A stretch of DNA of 64,000 nt from Roseiconus lacunae (lineage in GTDB: Bacteria > Planctomycetota > Planctomycetia > Pirellulales > Pirellulaceae). Made by a program: the position numbers and the translations under genes. The stretch spans positions 1 to 64,000 of the forward strand of contig NZ_VSZO01000067.1 of assembly GCF_008312935.1 (NCBI RefSeq), read 5' to 3'. Of the stretch, positions 38,644-49,106 are shown piece after piece. The notes below the pieces were generated by a model, which saw only the letters and a program-made list of their open reading frames with translations, made no database searches and was not told where the DNA came from. Positions within the stretch are counted from its first letter, which is position 1; each line of letters opens with the position of its first letter.

Positions 38644-39084
38644 ATCCAACGTTTCGATGGTGAACGAGCGGCACGTTGTGGCGTTCGTAGCGGCGTGCGG
38701 CGGCCTGTCGTGTCCTGCCGGCGAGTTCACGGTTGCCAGTGAAAAATTTGAGGAGATCGAGTGACGGAAGTGCGATCACCTGGGAACTGCGTCCCGAACT
38801 GGGTGGGGGGGGGAGTTCGTGATTCTCGTTCTTTGGCGTCCAATCTACCGGTAAACGCTGGTGGTGCGGCAGGGATAGCCAACGTCCAGGGGCGGTAAAA
38901 ATACAACGTTCGCGTATTGCGAGTGATTCGCAATAGCATTAGCTTGGTGGCTGCAAACGAGCGAGTTTGTTCAGCCTGTCGGGTTGTCGGTTCTGGTCGA
39001 TCTGGATCGCGGCGGCCTTCATTTCTGTATCTGCGTCAAACCCAAGGAGTTTGGCGAGGTTCTTTTACTTCGGAGCGCATAGTA
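38644..39084. other. non-coding gap before DUF1559 gene
   Basis: 441 bases. It contains a G-tract (near 38802-38812) and presumably the promoter for the DUF1559 gene. The in-frame extension of that gene upstream of 39085 has no protein-like character. Confidence 0.4.
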
Positions 39085-40170
39085 ATGGATCGTATCGTTT
39101 GCCAATCAAATTCAGGAACACCTGCGGTTCCGTCCTGCCGAAGGCGTCAACGCCACGGCTTCACACTTGTCGAGCTTTTGGTCGTGATCGCGATCATTGG
39201 AATCCTGGTCGGGCTGCTATTGCCGGCCGTCCAGGCGGCTCGCGAAGCGGCGCGGCGAATGAGCTGTAGTAATAACATGAAGCAAATCGGGTTGGCCTTG
39301 CACAATTACGCTTCGGTTTATCGCGAGCGATTTCCGAATGCGGGGTATGCGTGGCCGGGCGGTTACCCGAACGATTACTCTCCCATGGCAAAGCTTCTGC
39401 CATTTCTCGAACAGCAAGCTTTGACGGATCTGATCGACTTCGATCTCTATCTCGGTCACCCAGCGATTGCGGATATTCCAGAAGGATTACACGAGGCGGC
39501 GGGGACAGCGGTTCCTTCGTACCTTTGTCCGAGTGATCCCGAAAGTCCCACGCACATCATGACAATGCCGTCAGGAGCCGATCTGGTGATCGCTGGCACG
39601 AACTATGCGATGAATCAAGGCAGCGGGATGGACGAAGTCTTTCACCCTAGTTTCGATGAAGCCGACGGGTTGTGCTGGGTCGGTGCAAAAACACGTTTCG
39701 CTTCTATCCTTGATGGTACCACGCATACTTTGGCATTCGCGGAATCGCTTCGCGGTCCGAGTGGATCACCGACCACCTTGGCCAAGAACAGCAACACCAC
39801 ACAGGTGTATCGCGCCGCTCTTTCTGCCGACGCCGCGACACTGACATTGTTGGATAACAATGACCTCGAAGGTTTGTGGCCGACGATTCCCAGTTGGAAC
39901 GGCAATCGTCTTTCGTTCTGGCTGCGTGGGTGCTCACCCGACGGGCCGATCATGAACGGGCGTTTGACACCGAATGCGACTGTCCCGGACACCGTTCGTG
40001 GTTCATCGAAAGTCACCGCCGCACGGAGTCATCATACGGGCGGCGTGACGGTTGGGCTTTGCGATGGAAGCGTGCAATTCCTCACCGATTCAATCGATCG
40101 CGAGGTTTATCACGCACTATGGACTCGGCACGGCAAGGAAACGATTACGAACGAAATTGCCAGCCACTAA
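39085..40170 (+). CDS. DUF1559 prepilin-like protein
   Basis: 361 residues. A ~30-residue basic leader precedes the pilin-type motif [16 protein letters not shown]. Then [18 protein letters not shown] and [13 protein letters not shown], and at the C-terminus [17 protein letters not shown], the usual DUF1559 ending. A surface or pseudopilin role is inferred from the leader. ATG at 39085 is the last start before the leader. The next gene starts 71 bases on and is probably unrelated in function. Confidence 0.93.
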   Translation: MDRIVCQSNSGTPAVPSCRRRQRHGFTLVELLVVIAIIGILVGLLLPAVQAAREAARRMSCSNNMKQIGLALHNYASVYRERFPNAGYAWPGGYPNDYSPMAKLLPFLEQQALTDLIDFDLYLGHPAIADIPEGLHEAAGTAVPSYLCPSDPESPTHIMTMPSGADLVIAGTNYAMNQGSGMDEVFHPSFDEADGLCWVGAKTRFASILDGTTHTLAFAESLRGPSGSPTTLAKNSNTTQVYRAALSADAATLTLLDNNDLEGLWPTIPSWNGNRLSFWLRGCSPDGPIMNGRLTPNATVPDTVRGSSKVTAARSHHTGGVTVGLCDGSVQFLTDSIDREVYHALWTRHGKETITNEIASH

Positions 40171-40241
40171 GATAGCGGGCCTTCGGACAACGGTAGCGTC
40201 CGAATCACCCACATTCAGATTTCAGCGAGCGAACCGCCAAC

Positions 40242-40925
40242 GTGAGCCTTACCGTCACCGAATCTGCTGATCAGGTCACTGATCGTCCGCAGCCGACAAA
40301 GCCACGACGAAAGAGTAAAAACCGTCGTGCATTTTGGATGCGTCAGTTTATTGCCTGGCACTGGATCAGTTCGGCAGTCAGTTTGGTCGGGATGTTGATG
40401 TTTGCCATCACCGGCATCACGCTCAACCACGGTTCGGAGATCGAAGCCGAACCGGTGCGTCGATTCGAAGCAATGACGCTCTCTGATGACCAATTATCAA
40501 AGTTGGAGTCAATGCCTGCCGAGGGGACGGAAGTTTTGCCGGCCGAGTTGCGTGACTCGTTGGGCGAGCAACTCAATTTCAGTTTGAAAGATCGTGAGGC
40601 AGAGTATTCGGCCGACGAGGTCTACCTTTCGATGCAAAGCCCGGGAGCGGATGCTTGGCTTGCCATTGATCGGGAAACGGGCGACGTAGAGTTTGAGGAA
40701 ACGAAGCGTGGTTGGATCGCATTCTTCAATGATCTTCACAAAGGCCGTCATACCGGTTTGGTCTGGAAGTATTTTCTGGATGTCTTCTCGGTGGCGACCA
40801 TCGTTTTCTGTCTTAGCGGACTGTTGTTGCTAATCATGCATGCCAAACGGCGCGCGATGACGTGGCCCCTGGTTTCATTGGGGTTTATCGGGCCGCTTTT
40901 GCTGATCATCCTCTTCATGCATTGA
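40242..40925 (+). CDS. PepSY-associated membrane protein
   Basis: 227 residues. The first helix follows [20 protein letters not shown] (residues ~40-60) and is followed by an extracytoplasmic PepSY-like region ([14 protein letters not shown]). [16 protein letters not shown] precedes two closing helices. The His-bearing patterns WHW and LHKGRH match PepSY_TM proteins, which sit near membrane redox and iron-uptake systems. Start is GTG at 40242. The same-strand DUF2271 and DUF4198 genes follow closely (55- and 60-base gaps), so these three form a likely operon. Confidence 0.88.
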   Translation: MSLTVTESADQVTDRPQPTKPRRKSKNRRAFWMRQFIAWHWISSAVSLVGMLMFAITGITLNHGSEIEAEPVRRFEAMTLSDDQLSKLESMPAEGTEVLPAELRDSLGEQLNFSLKDREAEYSADEVYLSMQSPGADAWLAIDRETGDVEFEETKRGWIAFFNDLHKGRHTGLVWKYFLDVFSVATIVFCLSGLLLLIMHAKRRAMTWPLVSLGFIGPLLLIILFMH

Positions 40926-40980
40926 TTGAGATCACCCAATCATGCGTCGGCATACACACTTTACCAAAGGATTTTGCTTC

Positions 40981-41499
40981 ATGAGATCGCTACTCGTCTT
41001 GTTGGCCCTCGCGTCGTTGATGACCGCGCGACTTTCAGCGGCGGATCTGACCGTCAACGTGGAAATCCCACGTTTAGATGTGTCAGAGTATCACCGTCCC
41101 TACGTCGCCATCTGGATCCAAACCCCCGAACGAAAAGTCGCCGCGAATCTTGCCGTTTGGTACCAGCAAAGCGCCGGCGCCGACGGCAAGGGAGAAAAGT
41201 GGCTCCCCGATTTACGGCAATGGTGGCGCCGTTCCGGTCGCGGTCTTGAAATGCCCGTCGATGGGATTTCCGGTGCGACGCGTCCGGCGGGAAAGCACGA
41301 GTTATCGTTCGATGGAAAAGGGAAACATCTGTCGAAGCTTAAGCCCGGCAAATACACCTTAGTCATCGAGGCATCACGTGAAGTCGGTGGCCGCGAGTTG
41401 GTCGAAATTCCATTTCAGTGGCCGGCAAAATCGCAGGCGACCGAAACCCGCCGAGGAGAAGAAGAGTTGGGATCCGTTTCCTTGAAACTGACCCCTTAG
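40981..41499 (+). CDS. secreted DUF2271 protein
   Basis: 172 residues. Signal peptide [20 protein letters not shown]. The mature part fits DUF2271: [28 protein letters not shown] and [17 protein letters not shown], ending in a beta strand pattern ([20 protein letters not shown]). Function unknown. In other bacteria such genes cluster with PepSY, DUF4198 and flavin transferase (ApbE) genes, as I recall. The start ATG at 40981 is chosen for the signal peptide. Confidence 0.88.
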   Translation: MRSLLVLLALASLMTARLSAADLTVNVEIPRLDVSEYHRPYVAIWIQTPERKVAANLAVWYQQSAGADGKGEKWLPDLRQWWRRSGRGLEMPVDGISGATRPAGKHELSFDGKGKHLSKLKPGKYTLVIEASREVGGRELVEIPFQWPAKSQATETRRGEEELGSVSLKLTP

Positions 41500-41559
41500 T
41501 CTGAACGGGTTTGAACCAAGTTTACCGTCAAGTATTTCTACTACTACCAAGGAATCGTT

Positions 41560-42366
41560 ATGATCCGTTCCGTTGTTTTTTCTGCCACGGTCTTTGTCGC
41601 CTTAATCACGACGACCCAAGCTCACAAAGTTTGGTTGCGTCCCTCACAAACCTCACTCTCGGGCAATGATCCCTGGGTAACCGTCGACGCGGCAGTGTCC
41701 AATGACCTGTTTTATTTCAACCACTTCCCTCTCGGGTTGGACAATTTGGTGATCATTGATCCCAATGGAAACCAAGTCGAGGGCCAAAACCAGAGCACCG
41801 GCAAGTACCGAAGTGTTTTCGATGTTCAGCTCAAGGAAAAAGGCACCTACCGAATCGCAATCGTGAATCAAGGATTGTTTGCAAGTTGGGAACACGACGG
41901 TCAGCGTCGACGATGGCGTGGTAGAGCGAGTGACTTCGCTTCTGCGCTACCCGAAGGTGCGACGAACGTCAACGTGACAGAATCGGTCGGGCGGATCGAG
42001 ACATTTGTGACCAACGGTGCTCCGACGGAAACCGCTTTGGAGCCGACCGGGAAAGGAATCGAACTGATCCCGGTGACTCACCCGAACGATCTGTATGCCG
42101 AAGAAGAAGGGACCTTCCAATTGTTGGTCAATGGTAAACCAGCCGCCGGATTGGAAGTTGAAATCATCCAGGGAGCAACTCGTTACCGCAACTCGCAAGA
42201 TACCGTGCATGTCACATCGGATGACGAGGGCAAGATCAAATACACATGGCCCGAAGCCGGGATGTACTGGTTGTCGACGTCGAAATCTGATTCAGATACG
42301 TCGATTCCCAATGCGACTCAGCGACGTCTAAGCTACGCCGGAACCGTCGAAGTCTTGCCGCAGTAA
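41560..42366 (+). CDS. secreted DUF4198 protein
   Basis: 268 residues. The signal peptide ([18 protein letters not shown]) ends before [14 protein letters not shown], the typical His-containing mature N-terminus of DUF4198. The C-terminal half is an immunoglobulin-like beta domain ([36 protein letters not shown]). The family is tied to metal uptake (nickel- or cobalt-type loci) by annotation, but the metal here is unknown. Last gene of the PepSY-DUF2271-DUF4198 run. ATG at 41560 follows AAGGAAT. Confidence 0.88.
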   Translation: MIRSVVFSATVFVALITTTQAHKVWLRPSQTSLSGNDPWVTVDAAVSNDLFYFNHFPLGLDNLVIIDPNGNQVEGQNQSTGKYRSVFDVQLKEKGTYRIAIVNQGLFASWEHDGQRRRWRGRASDFASALPEGATNVNVTESVGRIETFVTNGAPTETALEPTGKGIELIPVTHPNDLYAEEEGTFQLLVNGKPAAGLEVEIIQGATRYRNSQDTVHVTSDDEGKIKYTWPEAGMYWLSTSKSDSDTSIPNATQRRLSYAGTVEVLPQ

Positions 42367-42455
42367 TGAAGTATCGATGCTGATTGAAGGGCTTCGGGAA
42401 TTCGTGAGCCGTACACGCGGCCCGTGTCGTCAAACGCGTCAGAAAACGGGTAGTG

Positions 42456-42478
42456 CGGCGAGTGCAGTTGACTCGCCG
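42456..42478. terminator. hairpin between convergent genes
   Basis: CGGCGAGT-GCAGTTG-ACTCGCCG, a perfect 8-bp stem between the DUF4198 stop and the stop of the convergent hybrid kinase. No T tract. Terminator role is inferred. Confidence 0.45.
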
Positions 42479-42522
42479 GTTGGCGTAAGCCGGTTCAATC
42501 CGAGAATCCAGGGCAAAGTAAA

Positions 42523-45500
42523 TCACAATTCGTGCGGCAGCTCGAGCGATCGTAAATGATCTTCGACGGCTGTCAGCAGGGTTTCAATCCGCGGCGCGAG
42601 TTGGTCGTAGGCATCTTGCGCGGCACGTAGGTTTACTTCCGCGGGGGCTTTCTCCAGAACTTGTACGAATTTCAATGTGTCGGATTGCTGGAAAAAGCGG
42701 ATCGCATTCTTTAATTTATGAGCGTAACGACTTGTCTCATCTGCATCGTTGGTGGTCAGTGAGAATGACAGTCCTTCAGAAACCAGTTTGATTTCTAATG
42801 CATAAGCTTTGGTAATTTCACACAGACGTTCGGTTTGTCCACCGACGTGGTCGAGTAACTCAGGCCATGGGATCTCCGGCACCCCGCTGGGTTTGAAATC
42901 GTCCATGAGACTCGTTTGGGACGGCCGCGATGATGTGATAGATGAAGTCGAGTGTTCGATGTCAGAACGGGGATTCGTCGATGACTGCGAGTCCAGTCCG
43001 ATCGCTTCTCCGATCGCTCGGAAGAGCTGAATTGGATTGACTGGTTTAGAGACGTAATTATCCATTCCCGCGTTGAGGCACCGCTCACGGTCGCCGGTAA
43101 GTGCATGAGCGGTCAGGGCAACAATCGGGGTATGGTAGTTTCTTAATTCGTCAAGTTCTCGGATAGCCGCGGTGGCTTCGAAGCCATCCATTTCGGGCAT
43201 CTGCACGTCCATTAAGACGACGTCGTAGGTTTGCAATTGCACCGCTTGTACCGCTTGCAGCCCATTCATCGCGACATCGACGCGATGACCGGAGGCGTCT
43301 AGGATCGCCATGGCAAGCTTTCGGTTTGGCAAACTATCTTCGGCAAGAAGGATTTTCAGCGGGCGAAGATGAGAGGCCGGATCGCGATCGATCGGCGAGA
43401 TGGAAACGTCGGTTTCCAAACCGTTTTTCCCAAGCTCCGTGGATTCTTCTGAGTCGCTATCGTCACGTATGTCAAGAGTTCGCACAATCAATTCATACAG
43501 CTCTGACTGTTTGATCGGCTTCGTCAGTCGACCCGCAATATTGCATTGTTCAAGGTCAGTGTCGTTATCCGTGAATCCTGACGATGTCAGCAGGATCAAC
43601 GGGAGCCGTGAATAGTATTGGTTCTCCTGAGCGACCGCAGTTGCGAATTGATAGCCGTCGAGCTGCGGCATATTCAAATCCGATAGGATGATTTCGTAGT
43701 CGAAATCTGCGTCGACGCTGTCACGTAGTTTTTTCAATCCATCGAAGGCACTGCATGCGGTGTCCACTTCAACGCCGTGGGTTTCGAGCATCTCACGCAA
43801 AATGATCAGATTCATTTCGTGATCGTCCACGATGAGAACTCGCGTTGACTTCAGTTTGGAAATCAGCAACCGCCAAGGTGGGATCGACGTCGATTCGCTT
43901 CGTTCAAATATCGCTGAGAATCGGAACGTGCTGCCGCGATTGACATCGCTCTCGACGGAAATGTTGCCAGCCATCGCGTTAGCCAGACGTGAAGCAATCG
44001 AAAGCCCTAGGCCGGTTCCACCGAATTGTCGCGTGGTCGATGTGTCGACTTGTTCGAAGTTTTCGAATATTCGCTGCAAGTGTTCGTGTGGGATTCCGAC
44101 TCCGGTATCAGTCACGCTGAATTGAACCTTAACGTGACTCGATGGAACAAGGTCAGCATCGTCGATAGTGACTTCGACAAGGACATGTCCCGTGGCGGTG
44201 AACTTGATCGCATTGCCGATTAAATTGAGCAGGATTTGTCGGGTTCGTCCCGCATCCCCGATCACCACCTCGGGAACATTGCTGGCGATTCGACAGGTCA
44301 ATTCCAGTTTCTTTTCATCCGCCTTGACCGCAAACGTTTTCAGTGTGTCGCCGACAAGATCGGGGAGGGCGAAGTCATAGCGATCGAGTTCCAGTTTGCC
44401 TGCTTCGATCCTTGAAAAATCTAAGATGTCATTTATCACTTTGAGCAACGCTTCAGCGGAATCAGACACCGTATCCAAGTAATCTCGTTGCAATTCATCA
44501 AGTGACGTGTCGAGAACCAAATGGGTCAAACCGATGATCGCATTCATAGGGGTACGGATTTCATGACTCATGTTTGCCAGGAAATCACTCTTCGCTCGCG
44601 AGGCCTGTAGGGCGGCTTCACGTGACTCGATCAACAGTCGTTCTTGTCGTCGGCGCTCGGTCAAGTTCACGATGACGCACAGGTGGTATCGCTCGCTACC
44701 GGTTTGAATCGGAGTCAGTCCGACTTCGACGGGGATTTGATAACCGTTTCGGCCTTGAGCAAATAGCTCTTGCTTGATCGGACAAAAATCGCGTACGCCG
44801 TCGATGCTATTGTCGGTTTGAACGAAGAAGTTGGATTCGCAAAACTCCTCCGGCAGAAGATTCAGGATTGAATTCCCGAGTAAGCCTCCTGCCGGGTAGC
44901 CGAAGAGTAGTTCGGATTGTTGATTGGTAAGGGCGATACGCCCGTTCTGGTCGACCATCAACATTGCGACCGCAGCAGAGCTGAAGATTTCTTGCAGCAG
45001 TCGTTCTTTTCGTTGAAGAATCCCCTTGGCTCTCTCGAGCGCGCGGCTCTCGTTGGCCAATTGGATTCTCATAACGTTAAATTGATAAGCCAGTAGCCCC
45101 AATTCATCGTCGGATTCGACGGGGACTGGTGTATCAAGGTTACCTTGTCCGACACGGGACGCTGCTTCTGTCAATTCGACGATAGGAGACGCCAGCCGAG
45201 AGGCAATCCAGTTGGCACTTGTCGCCGATGCAAGGGTTAGCAGAATTGTCGTGATCACCGAAATGATTGCGACAAGATTGCTCAGGTTAGTGACCGTCTC
45301 CGACTCCGCGTTCATTGTCGTCAAATGATGCTCGCTGATTTGTTTCAAGATGTTGGTCACTTCGGTCGCAATCGGGATTGCTTCCGAGTTCAGGCGGTGT
45401 CTCGCGACATTCCATGGGCGTGGTCGTTCGGGATCGATCAGCTCGGTGGCCACGGATTGGTAGGCGGTAAATTCAGCATCGACGATCTTTACCAATTCCT

Positions 45501-46236
45501 GCTGCTCGGGCTCGAAACGGTCATGGAGTTTTTTTAGCGATTGAAGTTGTCGCTGGCACACTTTTAGCTGACGCCGATGTCGGTCTTGGTCGATCATCCC
45601 CTCTTGGTCGGAAAACTGCTGAAGGATGTCTTTGCATCGGACAAAGCTTCCGCGGAAATTAACCAGCGGTCCAAGGATCGCCACCCGGGCTCCCGAGTCG
45701 CGTTGGTTTTCCAGGTCAACTAGTTGCGATGTTGACTCGAAAATCGAGTGACTGATCGGAAGAACGTGCTCGGCATAAAAAAGTGTGTATGGTTCGTTTC
45801 CAGGGGTGTGTGCTACGTCTTCAATCCACCATTGTGTTTCGCGTAGGCTCTGTAGCTGCTTTTCGACTCGTCGAAGTGTTTCGTCAGAATCTGTTTGGCC
45901 CGATTGAGCCTGGATTTCATGGAGTGCCTTGATCGAAGGCGAAATCGAATCGTTCCAGGCGGAAAGTCTTTCGCCTTTAAATTGCGGATTACCTGCGACG
46001 ATCCAACCGCGCAACGCCGCGAGGGATTCTTGGACGCCGGCAACAATTTGCATCGACGCTTGGGCAGCGGGGGCGCGTTCATTCGTCAAATCGAACGTTC
46101 GCTGTCGCAGATTTAACTGAAGCATCAGGATGATCAAAAGACCGATCAAACCGAACGTCGCGATCGACAGATGCGAGCGAAGAAGTTGCTTTTGAAGAGG
46201 TCGTTTGACCTCTGGCAAAGTCTGGCTTTGATCCAT
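42523..46236 (-). CDS. hybrid sensor histidine kinase with two receivers and HPt
   Basis: 1237 residues. Membrane helix ~25-42, an extracytoplasmic helical sensor region to ~315, second helix, HAMP (~340-390), PAS (~410-530), HisKA with His near 556 in NMSHEIRTPMNAI, HATPase (NLIGNAIKF, DTGVGIP, GTGLGL), receiver 1 (~800-915, Asp in LSDLNMP), receiver 2 (~960-1075, Asp in LMDVQMPEMDG) and an HPt near 1172 (AHKLKNAIRFF; the usual Gly after K is Asn). This allows an internal phosphorelay. It is the last gene of a three-gene operon, 7 bases after the secreted protein gene. No dedicated output regulator is adjacent. Confidence 0.93.
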   Translation of the reverse strand: MDQSQTLPEVKRPLQKQLLRSHLSIATFGLIGLLIILMLQLNLRQRTFDLTNERAPAAQASMQIVAGVQESLAALRGWIVAGNPQFKGERLSAWNDSISPSIKALHEIQAQSGQTDSDETLRRVEKQLQSLRETQWWIEDVAHTPGNEPYTLFYAEHVLPISHSIFESTSQLVDLENQRDSGARVAILGPLVNFRGSFVRCKDILQQFSDQEGMIDQDRHRRQLKVCQRQLQSLKKLHDRFEPEQQELVKIVDAEFTAYQSVATELIDPERPRPWNVARHRLNSEAIPIATEVTNILKQISEHHLTTMNAESETVTNLSNLVAIISVITTILLTLASATSANWIASRLASPIVELTEAASRVGQGNLDTPVPVESDDELGLLAYQFNVMRIQLANESRALERAKGILQRKERLLQEIFSSAAVAMLMVDQNGRIALTNQQSELLFGYPAGGLLGNSILNLLPEEFCESNFFVQTDNSIDGVRDFCPIKQELFAQGRNGYQIPVEVGLTPIQTGSERYHLCVIVNLTERRRQERLLIESREAALQASRAKSDFLANMSHEIRTPMNAIIGLTHLVLDTSLDELQRDYLDTVSDSAEALLKVINDILDFSRIEAGKLELDRYDFALPDLVGDTLKTFAVKADEKKLELTCRIASNVPEVVIGDAGRTRQILLNLIGNAIKFTATGHVLVEVTIDDADLVPSSHVKVQFSVTDTGVGIPHEHLQRIFENFEQVDTSTTRQFGGTGLGLSIASRLANAMAGNISVESDVNRGSTFRFSAIFERSESTSIPPWRLLISKLKSTRVLIVDDHEMNLIILREMLETHGVEVDTACSAFDGLKKLRDSVDADFDYEIILSDLNMPQLDGYQFATAVAQENQYYSRLPLILLTSSGFTDNDTDLEQCNIAGRLTKPIKQSELYELIVRTLDIRDDSDSEESTELGKNGLETDVSISPIDRDPASHLRPLKILLAEDSLPNRKLAMAILDASGHRVDVAMNGLQAVQAVQLQTYDVVLMDVQMPEMDGFEATAAIRELDELRNYHTPIVALTAHALTGDRERCLNAGMDNYVSKPVNPIQLFRAIGEAIGLDSQSSTNPRSDIEHSTSSITSSRPSQTSLMDDFKPSGVPEIPWPELLDHVGGQTERLCEITKAYALEIKLVSEGLSFSLTTNDADETSRYAHKLKNAIRFFQQSDTLKFVQVLEKAPAEVNLRAAQDAYDQLAPRIETLLTAVEDHLRSLELPHEL

Positions 46237-46243
46237 CGCAAAT

Positions 46244-47227
46244 TCACTCGCTATCGTTGACGGACGCCGGTCCGAGCCATTGCGGGTTTAATTGGGCATG
46301 ACTTTGCAAACGCTCAAGTTGGCGTTCCAGAATGCCCACCCGTTGGTAGACGTGGGCCGGGAATTTTCTACCGACCGCATACACTTCACGCGGGGGGGCG
46401 GTATTCGGAACCAAGGAATGGATGTAGGCGATTTCAGAAACGACGAGTGAGGCGAGGTTGAGGACATCGCCCGGTTCGACGTCCTGGACATCAGCTTCTT
46501 TCGTGTCGAGTTCCAGAATCGGTAGCCCCGACTGTTGTCCGATCCGTTGCGTGATCGCTAAGCAGTTGAGCAACCGTCGATAAACATCTGCCGGAAGCCG
46601 ATCCGGAATGAAATCGGGTGTTTCCGGCATGACCTGTCCAGGTTGTGTCTGTTCAAGTATTCGCGACGTATACCCGATCCCGACCGTTACCTGCTCGAAA
46701 ACATCACTGGGCGAAATGCGTTCGTCCAATAATCCGTTCAGCTTATGAATGGCGAGGACAACGGATTCAAAGACAAGAACCTCTGTCACAACTTTCTGTC
46801 TTGAAGCGACGACGTTCTGGGATGGCATGCCGTAAAGTGTCATCACTGATCGCAGTCGGTCGTGAGCCGCATTGGCAAGATCAAGGATCGGCGCATATCC
46901 GATCGCAGATTGACCGATCGGATCTGCACGCAAGCGAGTATGATCGAACGCAAAGCGTTGTGAGATACGATACAGCACTAGCGACTGAAAGTAGATCTGA
47001 CGCGCTCTAACATCGCGGACGTTTAGCATCGCGGCGGAATGCTGGGAACGACCCATGTAGACACGGATCGTGTCGAGGTCGGAGTGGATCTGGGTTAACC
47101 GATCATAGATTTGATTCAACGGTTCAGTTGATCGTTTGTTGTCGTCGGCGGCAACCAGGTCCGAAGTTACCGATGCGACGATAATGGCAAGAACGAGCGC
47201 GACTCGTGAGAAGGAATGATGACACAT
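46244..47227 (-). CDS. secreted helical protein in kinase operon
   Basis: 327 residues. Signal peptide (VALVLAIIVASVTSDLVAA), then an almost wholly alpha-helical mature part (IYDRLTQIHSDLDTIRVYMG, VYQRVGILERQLERLQSHA). I do not recognise a family. It sits between a REC-kinase and a hybrid kinase with gaps of 58 and 7 bases, so it is probably an external partner that modulates the membrane kinase. ATG at 47227 gives the signal peptide directly; an ATG at 47272 would add 15 residues before it. Confidence 0.8.
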   Translation of the reverse strand: MCHHSFSRVALVLAIIVASVTSDLVAADDNKRSTEPLNQIYDRLTQIHSDLDTIRVYMGRSQHSAAMLNVRDVRARQIYFQSLVLYRISQRFAFDHTRLRADPIGQSAIGYAPILDLANAAHDRLRSVMTLYGMPSQNVVASRQKVVTEVLVFESVVLAIHKLNGLLDERISPSDVFEQVTVGIGYTSRILEQTQPGQVMPETPDFIPDRLPADVYRRLLNCLAITQRIGQQSGLPILELDTKEADVQDVEPGDVLNLASLVVSEIAYIHSLVPNTAPPREVYAVGRKFPAHVYQRVGILERQLERLQSHAQLNPQWLGPASVNDSE

Positions 47228-47285
47228 GAGATGCACCCATTGAACCGAATTTGAAAGTTGGCAGTGAATCATGACAGACGAAGCA

Positions 47286-48392
47286 TTAGGCGTAAGTCAG
47301 AGCATTCACGTTAGGAAACACGAGTTTGAACGTGCTGCCGATGCCCAATTCAGATTCGACGTCGATCGAACCTTGGTGTTGTTGGACGATTCGATTGCAG
47401 ATCGCCAAGCCGATTCCGCTACCTTCAAATTCGTTGATCAAATTCAATCGTTTGAAGGGGGCAAAGATGCGCTCATAATTTTCGCTCGCGATTCCAATCC
47501 CGTTGTCACGTACTGTGACTGTCCATTGATCGGCTGAGGCATTTGCCGACTCAATCGTGACTTCAGGAGATCGCTCTTTGCAAAATTTGATCGCATTGGT
47601 GATCAGATTCTGAAATAACTGCCTAAGCGCCCTGCGGTCGCCTTCGATGGCAGGTAATTCGCCGACAGAAATCGTTGCGAGAGTATCGGCGATCTCAAGG
47701 TGAAGTACATCAATCACTTCCGCGACTACGCCATTGAGATCGACTACTTCAAAATCATTTGATTTGCGGCCAGATCGAGCGTACTCAAGTAGCCCATCGA
47801 GTGTCGACAAGGCATAAGTCGCATTGTTATGAATCGTCTTGATGCAACTTGTTGTATCCTCGTCAAGCTGTTTCGAATCGCTTTTGAGCAATAGCTCGGC
47901 ATAGCGTCGTAGGATCGAAATGGGACTTCTTAGGTCATGCCCCGCGATCTGTGCAAAGCTCTCGAGTTCGCGTTGTTTGTCTGCAATTTCGGTTGCCATT
48001 GCCATTTTGTCGATCGCATTGCAGATCGCACGTTCGACTGACTCCGGAGTCAACTGTGGCTTGCTGACGTAATCTTGTGCGCCTTCTTTAAGGGACATGA
48101 CCGCAATCGATTCACTACCATTGCCGGTGACCATCACAACGGGCAAGAATGTGTGTCGCGATCGGATTTTAGAAAGGAGTTCTAATCCGTTGAGCTCGTC
48201 AATCGAATAGTCAAGCAATAAGCAATCAAACATGCCATGGGCAAGACGTTCAAGCCCGCCAAGTGAACTCGACTCGTGAGTCACCTCGACATCATCTAAT
48301 GTTGTCTGCTCGATCATCGATTTCATCAGCATGGCATCGCCAAGGCTGTCGTCGATCAAGAGCACTGAGAGGGGGGAATTGGGGATTGTCAC
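47286..48392 (-). CDS. receiver-histidine kinase response protein
   Basis: 368 residues, soluble. N-terminal receiver (LSVLLIDDSLGDAMLMKSMI; phospho-Asp in CLLLDYSIDELNG) to ~125, then HisKA (His in IAGHDLRSPISILRRY) and HATPase (NLITNAIKF, RDNGIGIA, GSGIGLAICNRI). The order receiver before kinase suggests it is controlled by another protein's phosphoryl group. First gene of the operon with the secreted protein and hybrid kinase. Start is GTG at 48392; there is no good ATG near. Confidence 0.93.
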   Translation of the reverse strand: MTIPNSPLSVLLIDDSLGDAMLMKSMIEQTTLDDVEVTHESSSLGGLERLAHGMFDCLLLDYSIDELNGLELLSKIRSRHTFLPVVMVTGNGSESIAVMSLKEGAQDYVSKPQLTPESVERAICNAIDKMAMATEIADKQRELESFAQIAGHDLRSPISILRRYAELLLKSDSKQLDEDTTSCIKTIHNNATYALSTLDGLLEYARSGRKSNDFEVVDLNGVVAEVIDVLHLEIADTLATISVGELPAIEGDRRALRQLFQNLITNAIKFCKERSPEVTIESANASADQWTVTVRDNGIGIASENYERIFAPFKRLNLINEFEGSGIGLAICNRIVQQHQGSIDVESELGIGSTFKLVFPNVNALTYA

Positions 48393-48865
48393 GTGTTCGA
48401 TATCCGTTGGAACGGTCGCATAGGTTGCGAACGCAAAATAGTCAATTCTTTCGCGATGCTTGGTTCCGAAAATTCAGCGTCACGGAACGGCCTGGCACGA
48501 GTGAATTCGTTCCACGTCCGCCCTGAATCCGTCGATCAAGAAGTCGACAGCAGGCCTGTTTTTGGGGGGGAGTCGTCGAACGGAGCTGCTCGGGCAACGT
48601 GATCAATCGGGGGAAGCGTGATCATCCGCTGACCCTCATCGACAACTACCGAAAGATAAGTCGCGATTGTGCAAGGTGGAGTGAATGTCGCTAAACCCAA
48701 GGCGACTGTCGCAGCTTAGACAGAGTTTAGGTGCTAGCATTGGCCCGGCGAGGAAATGCTGTTCCGCGCCAAGCAGTTGGGTGCGACTGATTGACTCGCG
48801 CTCGATCTTTGCTAAAAATTCGCAATCGAGTGCGACTTTCTTGCCCGAATTTGGATCGCGAATTG
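48393..48865. other. non-coding gap before kinase operon
   Basis: 473 bases between the kinase operon and a small plus-strand gene. Promoter of the operon expected near 48400-48480. No gene or RNA recognised. Confidence 0.4.
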
Positions 48866-49096
48866 ATGGACAGAGAGATGGAGCAGAGCGACGAGGTTGC
48901 GAAAAAAGAATTGCACCACGCGAAATTGGATGAGATCTATCAGCTCCACAAAACGCTTCGATCTCGAATCGAACTTGAGGCATCTCATTTGCAAAGCCTC
49001 GTCAATCAGTCGTTGCAAGCCCGGGCAATCGGCGTTGCGTTGCCCGAGTCGAAAACGGATGACCTTCAGCAGGTCGTCAATCTTGAAATGATTTGA
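48866..49096 (+). CDS. small helical protein, unrecognised
   Basis: 76 residues, highly charged, predicted amphipathic helix or coiled coil (DEIYQLHKTLRSRIELEASH), no signal peptide. Its composition looks like a real protein rather than a chance frame. No family recognised and no ribosome site stands out. ATG at 48866; it ends 10 bases before the convergent DUF4465 gene stop. Confidence 0.5.
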   Translation: MDREMEQSDEVAKKELHHAKLDEIYQLHKTLRSRIELEASHLQSLVNQSLQARAIGVALPESKTDDLQQVVNLEMI

Positions 49097-49106
49097 GCAA
49101 CCGATG

